DNA of 64,000 nt, taken from contig CM054178.1 in assembly GCA_028829895.1 (NCBI GenBank), positions 67,322,835 to 67,386,834 of the forward strand, read 5' to 3'. A program made the position numbers and the translations under genes. This document shows positions 11,195 to 62,240 of this stretch, one piece after another. Under the pieces are notes generated by a model. The model was not told the origin of the DNA. It was given only the letters and a program-made list of their open reading frames with translations, and ran no database searches. This DNA comes from Sinotaia quadrata. Lineage: Eukaryota > Mollusca > Gastropoda > Architaenioglossa > Viviparidae. Position 1 is the first letter of the stretch. The number at the start of each line of letters is the position of its first letter.

Positions 11195-11345
11195 AAAAAC
11201 TACATTTATTGATGACCTTGACAATTGGTGTTTTTGATGAGTACTCTATTTCGCGACAATGCAACATAAAGCTGGCCATATGAAAACAACTCCCAAGTGC
11301 TTGAAGGTCAAGGACACTTTAGCATTTTGCAGACGGACACAGAAT
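11195..11345 (-). pseudogene. Helitron/PIF1-type helicase C-terminal remnant, copy 2
   Basis: Read on minus, the peptide SYGQLYVALSRNRVLI appears in one frame, then NCQGH, matching the same part of copy 1. The plus-strand text ttttagcattttgca(c/g)a followed by cacagaattgaaaaacta flanks both copies, so the two are a tandem duplication of one Helitron tail rather than independent fragments. Confidence 0.65.
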
Positions 11346-13309
11346 TTGAATTGGAAAACTATATATATATATATATTTATACACACTGTTCCTGAATAAT
11401 ATAATCTTGAGGGAAAAGTCTGCTTTATTTATCATAGTTGTGAAGAGGGTAGGTCTATTAATTTCCTTCTTAATAATAGCTTTCCAATTTTACACAGATT
11501 TTTTTAAAAAGCATTTTCTACTTAAGCTAGTGTTAAAAATAAAGCAAATATTAAAATGCTTAAGCAGAGAAAGTAAATCCTAACAATGTTAATGCCAGGA
11601 AAACATTTAAAGATGTAAATATAACTTGTTTCTTTAACGTATTGTTTGTTACAGTTATTTTTTAAACATTTCTTTTTAAATGGACATTCCATACTTTTCT
11701 GAGCACATCATATATATTGCACTTGCAGCAAAGGATTATCACCCATCATTTTTTATTTTTAAAAAAAATTACTTTGGGGATGTCACAGCATATTAAAACT
11801 AAAATAACACCCACACAAAACAACAACAAAAAAAACTTTGCACAGCAAAGAAAAACTTATAACAACCAGGAGTATAATCACAATGACAAAGTAAAATCCA
11901 CACATGAATTAACATCTAACAGAAACTGAAACACATTCATCTGTTTTTACTAAATACACTCTGAGGAAACCAGTCTCTGATAAAACTTGCGGAAGCATTT
12001 TGTAGACATTATTTATTTGTAACAAATACAAGTATAAAAATGATGAACAGCATTTGCCTTGGTCTAAAGATAATTTACCATCAGGAAAAATGGTCGAGAG
12101 AAGAATGGGTTTATCGATATCTGATAACCCTTTCTCTACTGTTTGAATAACAGTACATGTAATTATATATTTGCACTAGCATAGAAAAAGTCAACCAACC
12201 AACCTTTCTGTTAGGTTGAGGTGTCTTGTGTCTGTCAATGATATTCACCAAAATCTATTTTACTGAAATATTTTTTAAAATGTAACATTCAAATCTCATA
12301 AAAAGACAATTATTAATAAATAAAAATATTTATCCAACAGCCTCTGATCATTATTATTAACTTGATATAAGATAAAGAAAACTCTAAAAATTAGCACTAC
12401 AGTATTCTTTCTTTTCTACAAGGCAAATTAAATTTCTGATGTTTACAGCTAACATTGAAGAATTGTTGATACAAAGTAATTTTTTGGCCACACCCAGCAT
12501 GTAATAACTCACAGCAGATTTCATTATTTGTAATCTGCTCCTTGATGCACAGAAAATGTACAAAGAAATAGTTCAATGCTGAGTACATCTTTGTATTGTG
12601 GGACCACAAAGTGCCTATTATAAACTGTAATGAATTCATTTATAATCAGCAAGACCATTTCCTGCTAAATTCTTTAGTGTTGATTGGAATATTATTTTGC
12701 TTCAGAACTACTTTCATTACATTCTTGGTCTTTCTATCATTATCTTCCATTTCTTCAAACTTAGCTATTACAGTATATCTCTTGCATTTTTGCATGCATC
12801 TTGGAGCAAGAAATTGTCATCTCAGTTCAATGTGTGCCTGCTTTCATCATCAATATTATTTTCTGTGCTTTGTCTCTGTCATACAACAGTCATTTTAAAT
12901 GGCATGCTGCATTTTATACATTCATTTGGTAAACTCGGGTCTATAGGCAGACAATGACTTTCAAATGTTTTTATTGAAAACTACCCTACCCAGATAGGTA
13001 AAAGCTAATTTTATTGAGCTAGGTGAAAACTACTAATTTTATTAGAGTCTCATTTACAGTTCAAGTTTCTTGAAGTGCAAAAATCATATTTTCTACATTC
13101 TAGTCAGTGGAAAGGATCAGTTTTCATGAACACATCAGGGCGATAATAAAAGTAAAATTCTAACTGAAGATGCTGATATTTATACTACACACAAACTGAT
13201 ATATATTTGTAAGTGGAATGAACAAACTGGTGCAATTCCAGCCTGTAATTAACTATTATCTGGCATTAACTACTGTAACTATATTTGGCATTATTTCTTT
13301 GGCTCTGGT

Positions 13310-13525
13310 TTCTTTTGGTGCTGTATTAACTTAGTGCACTGTTAAACGTTTATCCTAGCCTTTGGTGCTGTATTATTTTAACACACTGATAACAGGTTTA
13401 CCCCAGCTTCTGGGGTGTATTAACTGGCAACACACTTTTTATCCAGTTTCTGGGGCTATTACTGTAACACATGACTATATACTTTTTACCCCAGCTTCTG
13501 GAGTTTTATTACCAAACACAGACAA
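13310..13525. repeat. imperfect 48-bp tandem repeat, about 5 units
   Basis: The units share (t)ttctgg(g)gt(g)tattaact...aacacac...tttaccccagct and start near 13312, 13361, 13409, 13450 and 13498. Confidence 0.75.
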
Positions 13526-14995
13526 CAATCTGTTTATAATGCTTTCAGTCAAAAAAGTACGACAAATTTTAATAAGAAACGCGAATAATCAAGATTGCAC
13601 AATTAAGCTGCAATAGAACCTTTAAGCTTATTGACTCTCCAATGATCTGAATGATCATTATAATCAAATTAAGTAAATACAAGTGAGGCTCTAGGCAAAC
13701 ATGCATACTGAGTAATGTTTAAACAAAAATTATATGCACAAACACTTCCTTTCACCCAGCTGAAATATTATGTGGCTCTGTCCAGGTAACAACTACATTT
13801 TATATGTACAAATGAAAATTATATTCTCCACCAGTGGCAAGCTGTTATGATCATATAAAGAGCCTGCACAAGGTGACACAACATTTCAACTATACATCAC
13901 AGATAAGGAACAGCAACAATGATATTTTTTCCTCCCCAACTCAGTTATGAGCAAACAACATGAAAAAATAACAGTCCTCTTTTAAAAATGTCATTCATCA
14001 CTTCTTTATCAAACACTTAGGCAGACTGTGAAACATAAACACAAACATTAACTAAAAAACTACTTATATATGGATTTGGGACAAGAAAAATAAAGTTACT
14101 TTAAAAATTCAAACACAAAAATTGTCACAACATGCAAAATGGTCAAAAGACATTCAAATCACTGTTAACACCAAAGTTGGCACAACATGCAAAGTAACAG
14201 TCCAATTTCTAATTCACAATTGTGCACAACACACAAAACAAAATCCACTAACTGTTACAATATAAAGAAACAGGACTAAAATCTTTTCAATTGATAAAAT
14301 TAAAAAAAAATACCCACACAATAACTAAGCATATATGAACTTTTACTACAACAAAATGGACTTGCAATCATTCCTTGCAAGCACAGTATGCTTTTAATTT
14401 GCACATTCAAATTTCACTACAAAAACTGAATAAAACGAAAAATGAATCAGAAAGCAAACCAGGGTGATCACATTATGAATGAGAGTTTTGTCTTTGTACT
14501 AAAGGAAAACAAGTTTCAACTGGGCCTCGGGAAATCCAGGTCAAAAGTTGTGAAGGTTTTAAATTTTTTTCTTTAAGCACATCTTTTTGCTGTCTAATGC
14601 AAACACTCAAGAAACCCTGAGAAAATCTAGAAATGACAAGGAAGTGAGAAAAAAATATAGATCAATACAATTAACATTATTTTATAGGACAAAATAATAT
14701 CACATTAATACTGATATACAGCCACAAGTGTCATATGTTATAAACATCATGAATATAGAGGGATGCACAAATATGGAGATTAAAAAAAAAACCCAAACAA
14801 TTTGGGCAGAATGTTGATAGACAAACAAGAAAATTTAAGGTGAATATAATCGTCATTTAGTTTATCAGTGGGATTTGGGATAAATGTTTTAATCAGGGCA
14901 TGATTCACAAGAAATTAAACAGAACCTGTGCTGAAATTGGTGGTGTGATTTTGTTTTTTGGGGGTGGGGGTGGATAAAAATCTAAGAGCATCTTC

Positions 14996-15130
14996 ATCAT
15001 AATATCTGTACTTTTAATTATTATTATCTAAAAGGTGTTGTTTTTTTTAAAAAACACCTTTAAATCATAATATCTGTACTTTTAATTATTATTATCTAAA
15101 AGGTGTTGTTTTTTTAAAAAAACACCCTTA
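14996..15130. repeat. tandemly duplicated hairpin
   Basis: A unit of about 68 bp (aatcataatatctgtacttt, attattattatctaaaaggtgttg, then a T-run/A-run and caccttt) occurs twice in direct order. Each unit contains the palindrome aaggtgttgtttttt/aaaaaacacctt. Confidence 0.9.
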
Positions 15131-18100
15131 AATGTCACGCATACAAGGACAAAATAGTGATACAAAAAATAAAACCAAAACTTTGAATTAAGAAACCATG
15201 AAATTATGATTTATAATAGAAAAAGAAAAATGCCAAGTACAAATTAATCTGGCAATTTTGAATAAATGTCAACATAAACAAAATCTAAGCTTAACTTTCA
15301 ATATCTTTAAAATCATCATACATTTGCACTAATTTTCATTAAAAGAATAAAGATGAAGAAAAAAGAAAATAAATACATGTACTTAAAATGTTTGTGCAGT
15401 TTCAAAATTAATTTTAAAAAAAGGTTTCATTTTAATTCCTCAATTAAGTTTCTATAATTTGTAAACAATTCTACAAATATTCAATGGTAGCAATCAATGT
15501 TCGTTTTCTCTAAAATAAGTATTAATAAAAAAATGTTATATTTCATACAAGACTTGTAGAAGTTGCAAGTGCTCAGTTGTTTTTGGTGCCTATTAAATTA
15601 ATTAAAGAATATAAATTTATAAACAAAGCAAGATTGCAAACAGGCATGTTAAGCATGTTTAGAAAAATGAGTATTTAAAGACATTTTCTATATCAATAGT
15701 CTTACTATAATGTCAAAATATTAGGTGGACAAACTTGCACACACAAAAATAAACCACAAATAAAAAATGATGAACCTTTAAAAGCCTATTTGGTTGTCAC
15801 TACATCATGGATAATAAAATGGCAGTGAAACTCACAAAGATCTTGGATGCTGATCTTACTTATATCAAGGTTTGAACAATACACCATGTAACTGTTATAA
15901 GAGTATTAACATAATTATAACTGATTTTTTCACAATATAAAGATATGAAAATGGCATCATTTAAAAATTTATATCTCAACTTACATCAGTCTTACATACA
16001 TAATGTCTCAGGGCAATGAAATCTGCAGTGTAAATTTATGGTTTTCAAAAGTTTGACTCTTAAAAAGCAGAGGCCAATTATATAAGCCTTTAAAATGTAA
16101 GGGTGTAATAACATTTATTCCAAAATTAATCCATGACTGATATAAGACTTGATTATAAATGACTAGGATTTTAAAAAATTAAAACAGCCTTGCATTTGGA
16201 TGACAAACAACATGTTCTTGTGCAACCTTCATCAAAACATAACAACAGATATTAAACCTGAGTGCATTAGCTTGGATTCTTCACACCCCAACACCAATGC
16301 ACACCAAAAGTTTCATGATCGATTTTGAAATAAAAATTTAGTGTTTCTGGGACAATTATTACAAAAGACTGGTACTCAAGTCTTCAAATTTAATGTAAAT
16401 TCTGACATTCTACTGCTGTATGATGCCTGTGGACAGCAGGTGGTTGTCATCCTGGAAACTGAGCTTCATCTTGCAGACGATGCCCAACAATGATGTAAAT
16501 ACTCACAAAGTGTGAACAGATGCAGCCCCACAAATGAGATAAGCTCAAATGTGTACATTTTACTACCTATTTATAATGACATATTTTTGCTGAGCGTTCT
16601 ATAATAGCTTAAGATTCTATGGTTTTTAATTGAATAAATAAATCATAAAAATTAGTACCAACACCAAAGTAGACATAATTAAAAGCTTGAATCATAACAA
16701 AGGATATAACTTTATACACTGTCCTGTACTAGTTAAATCAAGGAGCAGCTACTCTCCAAAACCGTGGTATTAAGAAAATTTACAGAAATATCAAGGTTGT
16801 GGTATATTTTAAAAATTTTAAGTGACTGAAACTATGTTCTTAACTTGAAAAAATGCAAATCGGCTCCATGTGCCCAAACCCTATTCCTTCTCCCATATCA
16901 TGGAGTCATTAGGAATGAACCCTTGAAAATAATCGGCTCAATTCATCAACATCATTCTCTTATATTACTACTAATGGATCATCTGCATAGAGAACATTCT
17001 CTGCAGTGAATGATAAGAAGGGATATGTAAGTATTTGGTTAAATAAAAAGGATAATGGGGATACTAAAACGTATCTACAAATATAGTTATGCTGCACACA
17101 AAATAATTAGTATGGTAAATATACTGCAATAAATACACTGACAAAAAATTTGACCTCAGCACTGAACTACATTTTTGGGGGTGGGTGGGTGGGTGTCAGA
17201 CTGATGTAGGAAATGCTCACACATGCACACACACAAACTCTCATGCCATGCATATACGTGTGTGCAACGTCACAAATAATGGGTCAGCACCTTAGTGTGA
17301 ATGATATAGAAATCTTGCCTTCAAAGACTGGAACTCCAGTTTAATATGCACACTAGTTCAAAACCTTATTTTACCTATTAGTTCAAAACATAAATATGCA
17401 GATTAGCTCAAAATCTTGATATGCCAATATTAAAACACAATGTGAATGCACTGCTTTATAAGCACTTAATAAAAACAAAACAAAAATCAACATATGTATT
17501 TAAAAAAGAAGTGAACACATTTGTTAAATAATGCTCTCTAGTTTGCCAGACAAAAAAAACAAAAACAACAACAACAAAAAAAATCAATAAATCTAGCAAA
17601 TCTAGGTCCAAATAATGTAAAAAGGAAAAAACTCAATGACAATGATTTCTGAAGTAAGAATGCATGAATTTGTAGAACAGCATGACTGTTTTCTCTTATC
17701 AAAATCAGTTTTAAAAGCCAACACCAAGCTTCATGGTTCAGCTGCATGACTATCTTTTGAGTGAGATAATGAGTGGAATAAAACGAAATATTTTTATTTG
17801 TGATTGAATCATTTACAAAAAAAGTCACTTGATACTTTTGGGTACATAATTACATTTAATAATAATAATAAAATAAATATCCCCCCCACCACCACCATTC
17901 CCCTCCTCAAACAATAAATATATAAGAGAAAGAAAGAAATGAAAGACAAAAGAGAGAGAGAAAAAAAAAATTCTGTTTGTCTTTAATGAAAAATTTCCTC
18001 ATGTTTTAATAACTTGTAATTGTAACAGCTTTATATTCCTTCTTACTGGTTAAATTTTAAATGAATATTGATGTTAAATAAATGTTAATATTAAAATTTA

Positions 18101-18481
18101 AGGTGGCTTTGGACTGAAACTAGTACACTCTAGTAATACTGCTTTAGTAGCAGCTGAGACAGCAAGCATTTCATTACTCACATATTAACACATTCTGGAT
18201 TGAACATCTAGCTGTGCATCATCTTGTGTATATTTTCTGACAAAAATGAAAATTAAATAATGAAATGACTGTAAACAGAAAGATGAATTTTGATTGTTCA
18301 AGCAAAGACAATGAGATTCAAAGGAAACTGGCAGTACCTGATTTTGTACTATCAAAGATCAACCAGTGATCAATGAAGACTAGTGGATTTCTGCATTCCA
18401 ACACTGAAAAGATGACTAAAAATAAAAATCAATGACTGATGAGACGGAGCCAGCGCCTCAGTGTTCAAGAGAGATGCTTGA

Positions 18482-54010
<35,529 letters not shown>

Positions 54011-54044
54011 TCCTTCCCCACCTCCAACTCCTTGGCTGATTCTG

Positions 54045-57000
54045 CTGTGTGAAAAGACTTGCAGCTAGTCTGTCTGGAGTTTTTGTTGTTTAAAAATATA
54101 AAAATATTCAATTCAGTTTAAAGGTCAAATGAATTGCCCCTGATATTTCCAGGGGGGTAGGGTGTGTGACAACAATTCTGTAGAGTAGCAGAATAATTTC
54201 CAAGTGAAGGTTGCTGTCTACAGTGACCAATTTTATTGGTAAGTTTATCTGCAGTTCAGAAACAGTCTGGATGTCTCAATTACAGCTGGGAAAGAAAAAA
54301 AATTAAAATTCAATACTAAAGTAAAGAACTGAATTAAACTTAATAATACAAAAAGTTGTGGATATTTTCTAAAATCTATTTACAGATACTTCTAAATAAT
54401 TTATATTAAACTAGAAAACAAGTGCATTAATTATAGTCTTATAGTTATAGTCACTTTCTGCATGATTTCAACTTTATTTATGAAAACTATTATGTTAAAA
54501 ATAATAGTTTTAAATTTTCATGTTGAATTTTGTTTTTCCACTATCAATTTTTAGAAAATTTAGGCATTACAAAGTAACAAATCTTTTAGATACCTGTTGT
54601 AAATTAATTTTGTCTTTGAATTTCAATTATCAAACAAGAGAAAAACACATTTTTTCTATCTAACTTATTGATTATTAATGTAATAACCAATCACTAGTAA
54701 CCTTTATTTGAATGCAAATGCACTTCAATTCAAATTTTTATTACCATAGTAACCAAATTTAAATCAAAATTATATCTATAGCATCCAACACAAAATGCTG
54801 TTTTTTTTCATAGCTGGCATTGCTTTTTGTTGACTTCAAAACAAAGAAATTGCTCTATGAAATATTACCAAACCTATATAAACTATAATAACAGAATTAC
54901 AAATCTATACAAATGAAATAGTATATGTAAAACAGATGTCATAAATTTTGCCCCACATTAAACAGCCAAAATGCTGCTAGTAAGAAAAAAGATTTTACAG
55001 GTGGCATGGATGTTGCTTTCAGTATGGTGTGCCCATATTTACACCAGATGCCCTAAGTGATAATGGCATATCTCATGATTTAAATGAATTGATACTTTGT
55101 AAAAAAAAGAAAGTACTGAAGCAGACTGCAAAGTGAATACAAAACTATCTACCTCAACACATCAAACTATAAATAGTGACAATTTGCATGTGCAATGTCT
55201 GCTTAAATTAAATTGTTTGCTTCTAAATCTATACAGTGGTTATAACTGAATGGAGACAAGAAAATAAAGTAGAGAAATTGTAACAAATATTTTCTCTGAT
55301 ACCACAATGACATTTTGCAATAGCCTACCTGCTTTGTTCAACTTGGATTGTTTACACTGAAATCTATTCAATGGTCACATTACTACTGCTCCCACAACAA
55401 AGTGATATATTTTAAGAGTTACCTTGGATATCAGTCTCCAATAGAGTGACCAAAATGCTAAAGAGAGAAAACTTTACAAAAATATGAGATTGAGAAAAGG
55501 AAACAGCTTGTCAACAGACTGAATGTGAAACTTTCACCCCTCTACAGTTGGGAAGTGCAAGGTCTGTAACCTCTCAGATTTGCAAAGTCCTTCTGATTTA
55601 GCTTCTGTCTCTAGTTGCATGACAGGAGAGATATCTGGAATTTTTTATTCTAAATCAACCATTCAGTATTTAAAGTTTGCCTATGTTTATTTTCCCCCCA
55701 CTCTCTGTACTGAACATTTATCTCTAATAGAAAATTTAGCTACAAAAATGACTTATTTTCACTGCATATAAAAGCACCTGAAAAAATAATTGGACAGGAG
55801 TATCTTTTAGTGAAACATTTCTTATGTAAGTGTATATGTTTTGATCCTGTTTGGTCTAATCCTGACTCACATCAAAGTTTTTTTATATTCCAGATCTCTT
55901 CTACCATTCTACTATTCCTAGACCAAGATGCCTGCCACTCATCCTCAGTTTGCAATCCTGCCTGGAAAGGAATCCTATACAAGGCCACAATGCTCCAGAA
56001 TCCTCCTCAATGGAGAAGAATTGCAAGTCAGTGATATCGGACTTTAGCAGATTGACTCTAATCAAACTTATGCTCACTTAAGAGCATACACACTTAAGTG
56101 AATGTAAAATATGCTATAGTATTTATAGACTATTTTGTGTCACCTACAGATACTGTTTTGTCTTTTGTTTCAAAATCTCTAATGCTGCCAGCAGTCTCAA
56201 TCTACCCTATGATATATTAAGCAATGAATTTGTTCATTAGATATTTGGTACATTCTACACAAGTGTCAAAATCTAGGCATGAATTAATGTGATCAAAATC
56301 AATAGTGGTTTTTACCCATCCACAACAGTTTAATACAGATAACTTTTTAATATCACTAACTGTATGTACAGCTGAGAACTATTAATCCAAATGTAAGAAC
56401 TCTTCAATATCAGTGTACATACAACTAAGAACACTTAATCCAACAAATATAAACTCTTGAATACCAACACAGCTAAGAACTATGAAATCAACATGGACAA
56501 ATCTTTAAAACAATCAGTCCCCTCAAAATTTAAAAAATAAGCAATCATATACAGTTCAACTTTAGATAAATAATAAATAAATAAGATAGTCTTATTACAT
56601 AAACTATACAACTACTTTTCCAAATTCCATATGAAAAACAGTCTGTTGGGTAAACAAATAAATAACTTAGGAAGTTATTCTGCTGGCAAAATATGGACAC
56701 CAAGACCCAAATTCATAAAATGTTTGAACAAATGCATATTTCAACCTTGTGCAGACACACCCAGCATCCTAACATAAGTGGTAAGATGATCAATACATAT
56801 GTAATAATAGCATTCAACGTAAAACAGGAGTGAATTTTACAGCCATCACCCTTCACGGTGGTAAGATGATCAATACATACATAATACATGTAATAGCATT
56901 TAACTTAACACTAAAACAAACAAGTTACTGGAAGCAGGACACAAGTAGATGTACTTTGAAAATGTATCCTTTGTAATCAAGCCATATGACAAAAATTTCA

Positions 57001-60000
57001 ATCAGAAATCCAAATTTTCATATTATTTACAATATTATATAATATACATAATAAAATGCAACTATATTTTTATGTAACCTTTAAATTTATGTGAAATGAA
57101 CTGACAGCATCAATTCTGCGACTTAATTAAATTAAAACTAGCAGCAACATTAACATACTGGAATTAATAATAAATAAACATAGGGAGAGATATTACTCTT
57201 AGCTCATCAGATCTCACTGGTCTCTAATCATAGTAGTTTGCTTCTTGTGTCATTAAATTAGTGGATAAAACTAAAAGCTCAAGGATTTAAGAAAGATAAT
57301 TTATTTTAAATATAAATGCCAACAGTACAAAGATGGGCAAGAACAGTAAATTTAAAGAGTTCAACAATAAAATTCATGAAAGGGCACACAGCACATCAAA
57401 TACAAAAATCAAAATCCATATTTCTTTAATTAAGCAAAAGCAAAATTATATTATCTCTAACCTACAACCAATCTAACCATTGCTTACTCTAAATTAGTAA
57501 ATATTTCTCTTTCTTGTACAATTAAAACATTTCCAAAACTTAAGCATTCTCCTTACTTTATTATAAAAACTTGTTCTCAGCAAAAACCAAGTAAATCCAT
57601 CACTGACCTTACTGGACTAAGATTACTCCTAGAACTCCATTTCTGACAATCAGTATTTACAGAGGGCAATGTTATCTCAATCAAAGCATGTTTGGAGTTA
57701 CAGGAAGGAGGGGCAATGGGAAAGAAAGATGATTTTGTCATACAGAAGTGTGTGGCTAGAGCTAGTCTTTTCTTCTTTGCATGACAAGAGGTGTTATCAG
57801 GCAGGATATGAAGGTTACAAGGTGAACTTCACATGCTCCAGTCCCCTGTGGCCAAGTGCCCAGGTATGACCCTCTCACCATTATCAAATTAAGATAAAAT
57901 TCCTGCTTAGTATAAGATCATTTATTGACCAGACTGATATAATTTTTCTAATATTAGCATGTTAAGACCTGGCATATATTGCTCCCTACAACACACTCTG
58001 GGTGTTTATAAAGAAACACAACCATTGGAAAATGTTGATCACTTCCATAAAGAAAGTTTATGGTCATTCTCTTCACAAAAATGCACACAATTCAACTTTT
58101 GGGGAACAGAGAAGAGCTGATGAGGATTTTCAGACGACATTATTTGAGAATTCTGAGAACTGATGCAGCCATCCCAATGAAACCAAACTTCAAAATCATT
58201 CAGTTCCTACCATAAGGAATCAAATACTGCATAGACCACAGGCAATACTAGAGATGACTGACATTGCCTTGTGGCAGCATTTCTAATATTCATCCTTTTT
58301 ATTATATAAGGAAACAATTTTTTAAAAAAGGAGAAAAGTATTGGGTTACAAAAATACATGCATTCTCTATGAGTTGCATCTATCTCTCCCATTCTCTCTC
58401 TCATGCTGCCCCTCTCATATACATTATTACATATCATCCCATTAAAACAAATAAATCAATATCTAAAATAGATCTATTATGGTTTTTGACACAAAAAAGT
58501 ATTAGTTTATCATCATTTGTAAAAGATGTGCATAAAGTAAATATTCTCTATTTCAGTTTCCTTACATCATGAAAATTGAAATAAAAAGGCAAAATGTTAA
58601 ACCAAAAGCTTGAAGCTAGTATAATAAATGTAAATGAGCTTCTGATAACATTTTTGCTAAATGCTTATCTTTACATAAGCCTGTTACAAATTCCAGTTGG
58701 CATTTCATATTTTATTATTATAAGAAATGTTTAAAGATTGGTCTGCAATTTCTCCTCTTGTAGCAATATAATTAACATTAAATAAGTGATAATTTGGGGA
58801 TTGCTTGTTGTGCATCTAGAAAAAGGAATACATCATCCAAAATGCCCTTTAATCAATAATACAAATGCCTTTTAATCATTTCAAGCAAACATTTTTCTAC
58901 TACTACACTAAATCAAAATTTTAAACATAGAACACTCACATATTAAGTAAAATAAAATAGAGACTGAATAATTATGTATGTTATAGCACATAAATGTTTA
59001 TATTACTACAAATATATATAATAGTTTATAATGCTTATAAGTTATTTAACTCTCTGAAATGTTACTGATGTTAACAACAAAAATAATAATACAATTTGTA
59101 TAGCATTATTGTGTGCATTTATCATTTTATGCATAGGGATCTTATAACCAGAAGTAATGTAACTGTAAGCAACACTAAAAGATATTCAGATAGAAAGATG
59201 AAGCATGATTTTACATAAAGTTGCTAGACACAGGAGGACTATAAGTTCAGTCAAGCTTCCTTTATGGATGAAATTAAATTTAATAAGCTATAATCATCTA
59301 CAGCTGCAAAAGACTCATAACAAGGTTTTCAAGTCTACTTGTCAGAAATGGATGAGCATTATGACATTATAATTTATTCTAATATTATATATTTATTCTA
59401 AATTATTAATACATTCTTAGTAAGATGTCCCAACATATCTAATTTCTAATGTCCCAACTCATCTATATTTAATTTGTTCTAATGTAAGCAATGAATAGGC
59501 TAAATATATCAATTTTATATATAAAAATATACTAATATGCAAGAATCTATCTATTTAAAAAAACAGTAAAATAAGTAACAAGTCTCTGTTAAACAGTCTG
59601 CAGATGAGATAGTCCTTGGGGAAAGACAAAAAAAAAAAAAAAAAGGAGATGCATCGCTCTGAAAGAAGCTTTTGATAAATTTAGAAATAAAGACAGGAAA
59701 GGCTGTTTTACTGCATACATCAAAATTCAAAGTAATCTTAAACACAGCTGAAGAAAATGTATTTCCTTTTTAATTTTTTTAATCAGATCCCAGAGGCGAA
59801 GAAATAACTAGCGACAAAAGAAACATTGTAGACAGTAACATTTTGTGAACTGGCCCATTCAAAAGGCCACACAAGTCACTGACACATTTCTACAGAGTAA
59901 AATACATGAATTTATTACTCAGGATATCTTTTCATGTACTCTCCAGTGTTATGTAGTTTTATGTTAAAATGTCTGCAGAAAAAACCAGTTGTGAAATTCT

Positions 60001-62240
60001 TTTATAAATAATAAAACGTACATATTAATTTCCAAAGTATTCAACATAACACAATGGAACACAAATAATTTAACAATATGGTTTAATAATAATATGAATA
60101 TACATTAATAAAAATGTTAATAATAATATGAAAACATATCAATAAAAGAGGTTAATTCATCTCAATAATTCTTTTAATGGCATAAAGCTAAAAGTATTAC
60201 TGTATTACTATTAGGACTGTTAATACTGCAACACAGTATTGCATATATATATAAAAATTTCCAGCCAAACATTTACATAGATCAAACTTTTCAAATCTTG
60301 AAATGATTATGTGCGTATAATCATAATTATTTTATCAAATCAGATTAAAGCCACCAACTAACAAAGTAACAAACATTAATCAAAAGAGTATTCCCATCCC
60401 TAAAAAAACATTGTTTATGTTGTTATAACAATATAAATTGGAATTTAAAAAGTAAAAGCTCAATTTCAATAGGGCTAGAAGACTGGGGGGGGGGGGGGGG
60501 AGAATACACCTTTAAATTTTAATAAGTGTTTAATGTTATGATTTTAAAAACATTCATCTTCATTTAAGAACAAAATTTTTTTAAATGGCTATTTTTTTAC
60601 TTTATCTAAGAAAATGAATGCATATACACTATATATAATTATTTCTAAATTGAATCTACTGTCTTATTACTGCACTGTCATAATTTTAGTATAATTAAAT
60701 ACTAGAAAAGTAATAAGTAGTGAGAGATCACAACCTTGTGACTGCATGTTTCAGGTTTTAAAAGTATTCTTCTATATAAATTATAAGGAAGTTCAATATT
60801 ACTTGTTTTAGTATATAAAAGATTCATTTAAATGTGACAATTTCATGACTAATTCAATTCCACTTACAGATTTTGCAGACAGGCACAAGTCGCTAGAAGT
60901 GCCACAGGAGATATTATGCTCTAAAACTAAAAGAAGAGTAATGTCATGATTGGGAAAAGTGAATGTCTAAAATGGCAGTGGTCCAGCACAAATGCACTGT
61001 AGAATTACAATAATTTGGGGGTTTTGATTCCTAGAATCCTAATCTTGCCTGAATTAATAATCAAAACAAAAGAGGACTGCAAGTGCAACTGAGAACAATG
61101 AAATTCAAAGTTAGCATTGTAAATGTGTAATAAGTATAACAAGTTTTTGAAGTCATCCCATACAAATAGTGAAATACATATTAAGACTATAAACTGAGTC
61201 AGAAAATAATAAATTCAAAATTGTTGTTACACTACAGAATAACAAGTATTTTTGTTTCTTTTAAAACCAGTCACCCCTAATAAAGTGTGGTTTTAAAACT
61301 TTTTAAAAAAAAAAAAAGAAAGAAAAATGAATGAGTTGCAGGATGGTTAGGTATTAATATTAGGATACGATTAACTGTTTTATACAATTATAATAAAGAT
61401 TCACATGACAATGATTTCTTAAAGTTATTATTATATATATTATTACTACAAAACTACTAATATCAAATATTCTGAAAAGTAGAATACATCTCTACAGGTA
61501 AAATTATATTGAGTTGCCTGTTTTTAACAACAATGGTTTATAAAACTAAAAATTTTGTCAGCAATGATTTTGTTTGCTGGCATGAACTGAATAAAATTTA
61601 TAATTCATCAATGATCAAGCTACTATTACAAGTATTAGTAGTATTAAATAATATAATTTAATGTGTGATTTGTTTTTAAACTTATTTTCTTGCTGGTGAG
61701 ACAGCTTAGTAAAAATAAGTGTACAATAAAAAAACAAACTGACCTTTACGCTTTAGTCATGATTTCTAAAATAAGACATGTGATCTGATTGTTTTAAATT
61801 TAAGTTAATACACATTATATAAATAGATCACATATACACAGAGTAATACACATCTGTTTTCATTATCCAAGATTTGTATTAGGTCAATAAATGTATTTAA
61901 AATGTTTATTTTCAAAACAAATAAATAGTAAGTTAGTACAACACTGAACTTATATAAACATATTCAAGGTTAATGTGAACTCTGCTCTAAAGAAAACTGA
62001 CTACAAGTACAATGAGACACATTTAGTAGCAGACTAGCACTGACAAACACTTCTGCATTGCTTTAGTATAAAAGTTAAAACTATTTATTAAAGCCACTAA
62101 TAATAATAGTACTTCAGTGACTATAAGTGTCAAACAAAATTTAATAATAATACAGTATTAATAGAATAATTTAATACACAGATCATCCTGTAAGTGTATG
62201 GCCACAAAGTCTACGGACACTGAAATAGTACATGTAGGAC
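54045..62240 (-). other. probable PHTF 5' intron
   Basis: 8.2 kb without coding potential. The open frames at 55580-55771, 55810-56034, 57669-57869 and 58207-58572 have no family features. Minor repeats: about 63-bp units x3 at 56350-56480 (cagctaagaac core), a duplicated gtggtaagatgatcaataca block at about 56780 and 56859, and a G homopolymer at 60486-60500. Confidence 0.55.

Larger units (their letters stand above)
9361..18481 (-). other. intergenic gap and probable PHTF 3' UTR / 3' flank
   Basis: No convincing coding exon apart from the helicase remnants at 10.85-11.35 kb. The plus strand is A-rich (U-rich in a minus transcript) throughout, like the PHTF introns, which fits transcribed sequence of that gene. 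It also holds a 48-bp repeat at 13.3 kb, a duplicated hairpin at 15.0 kb and low-complexity A/C tracts (for example about 17550-17600). The open frames at 11717-11929, 12397-12898 and 17538-17828 have no family features. Confidence 0.4.
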
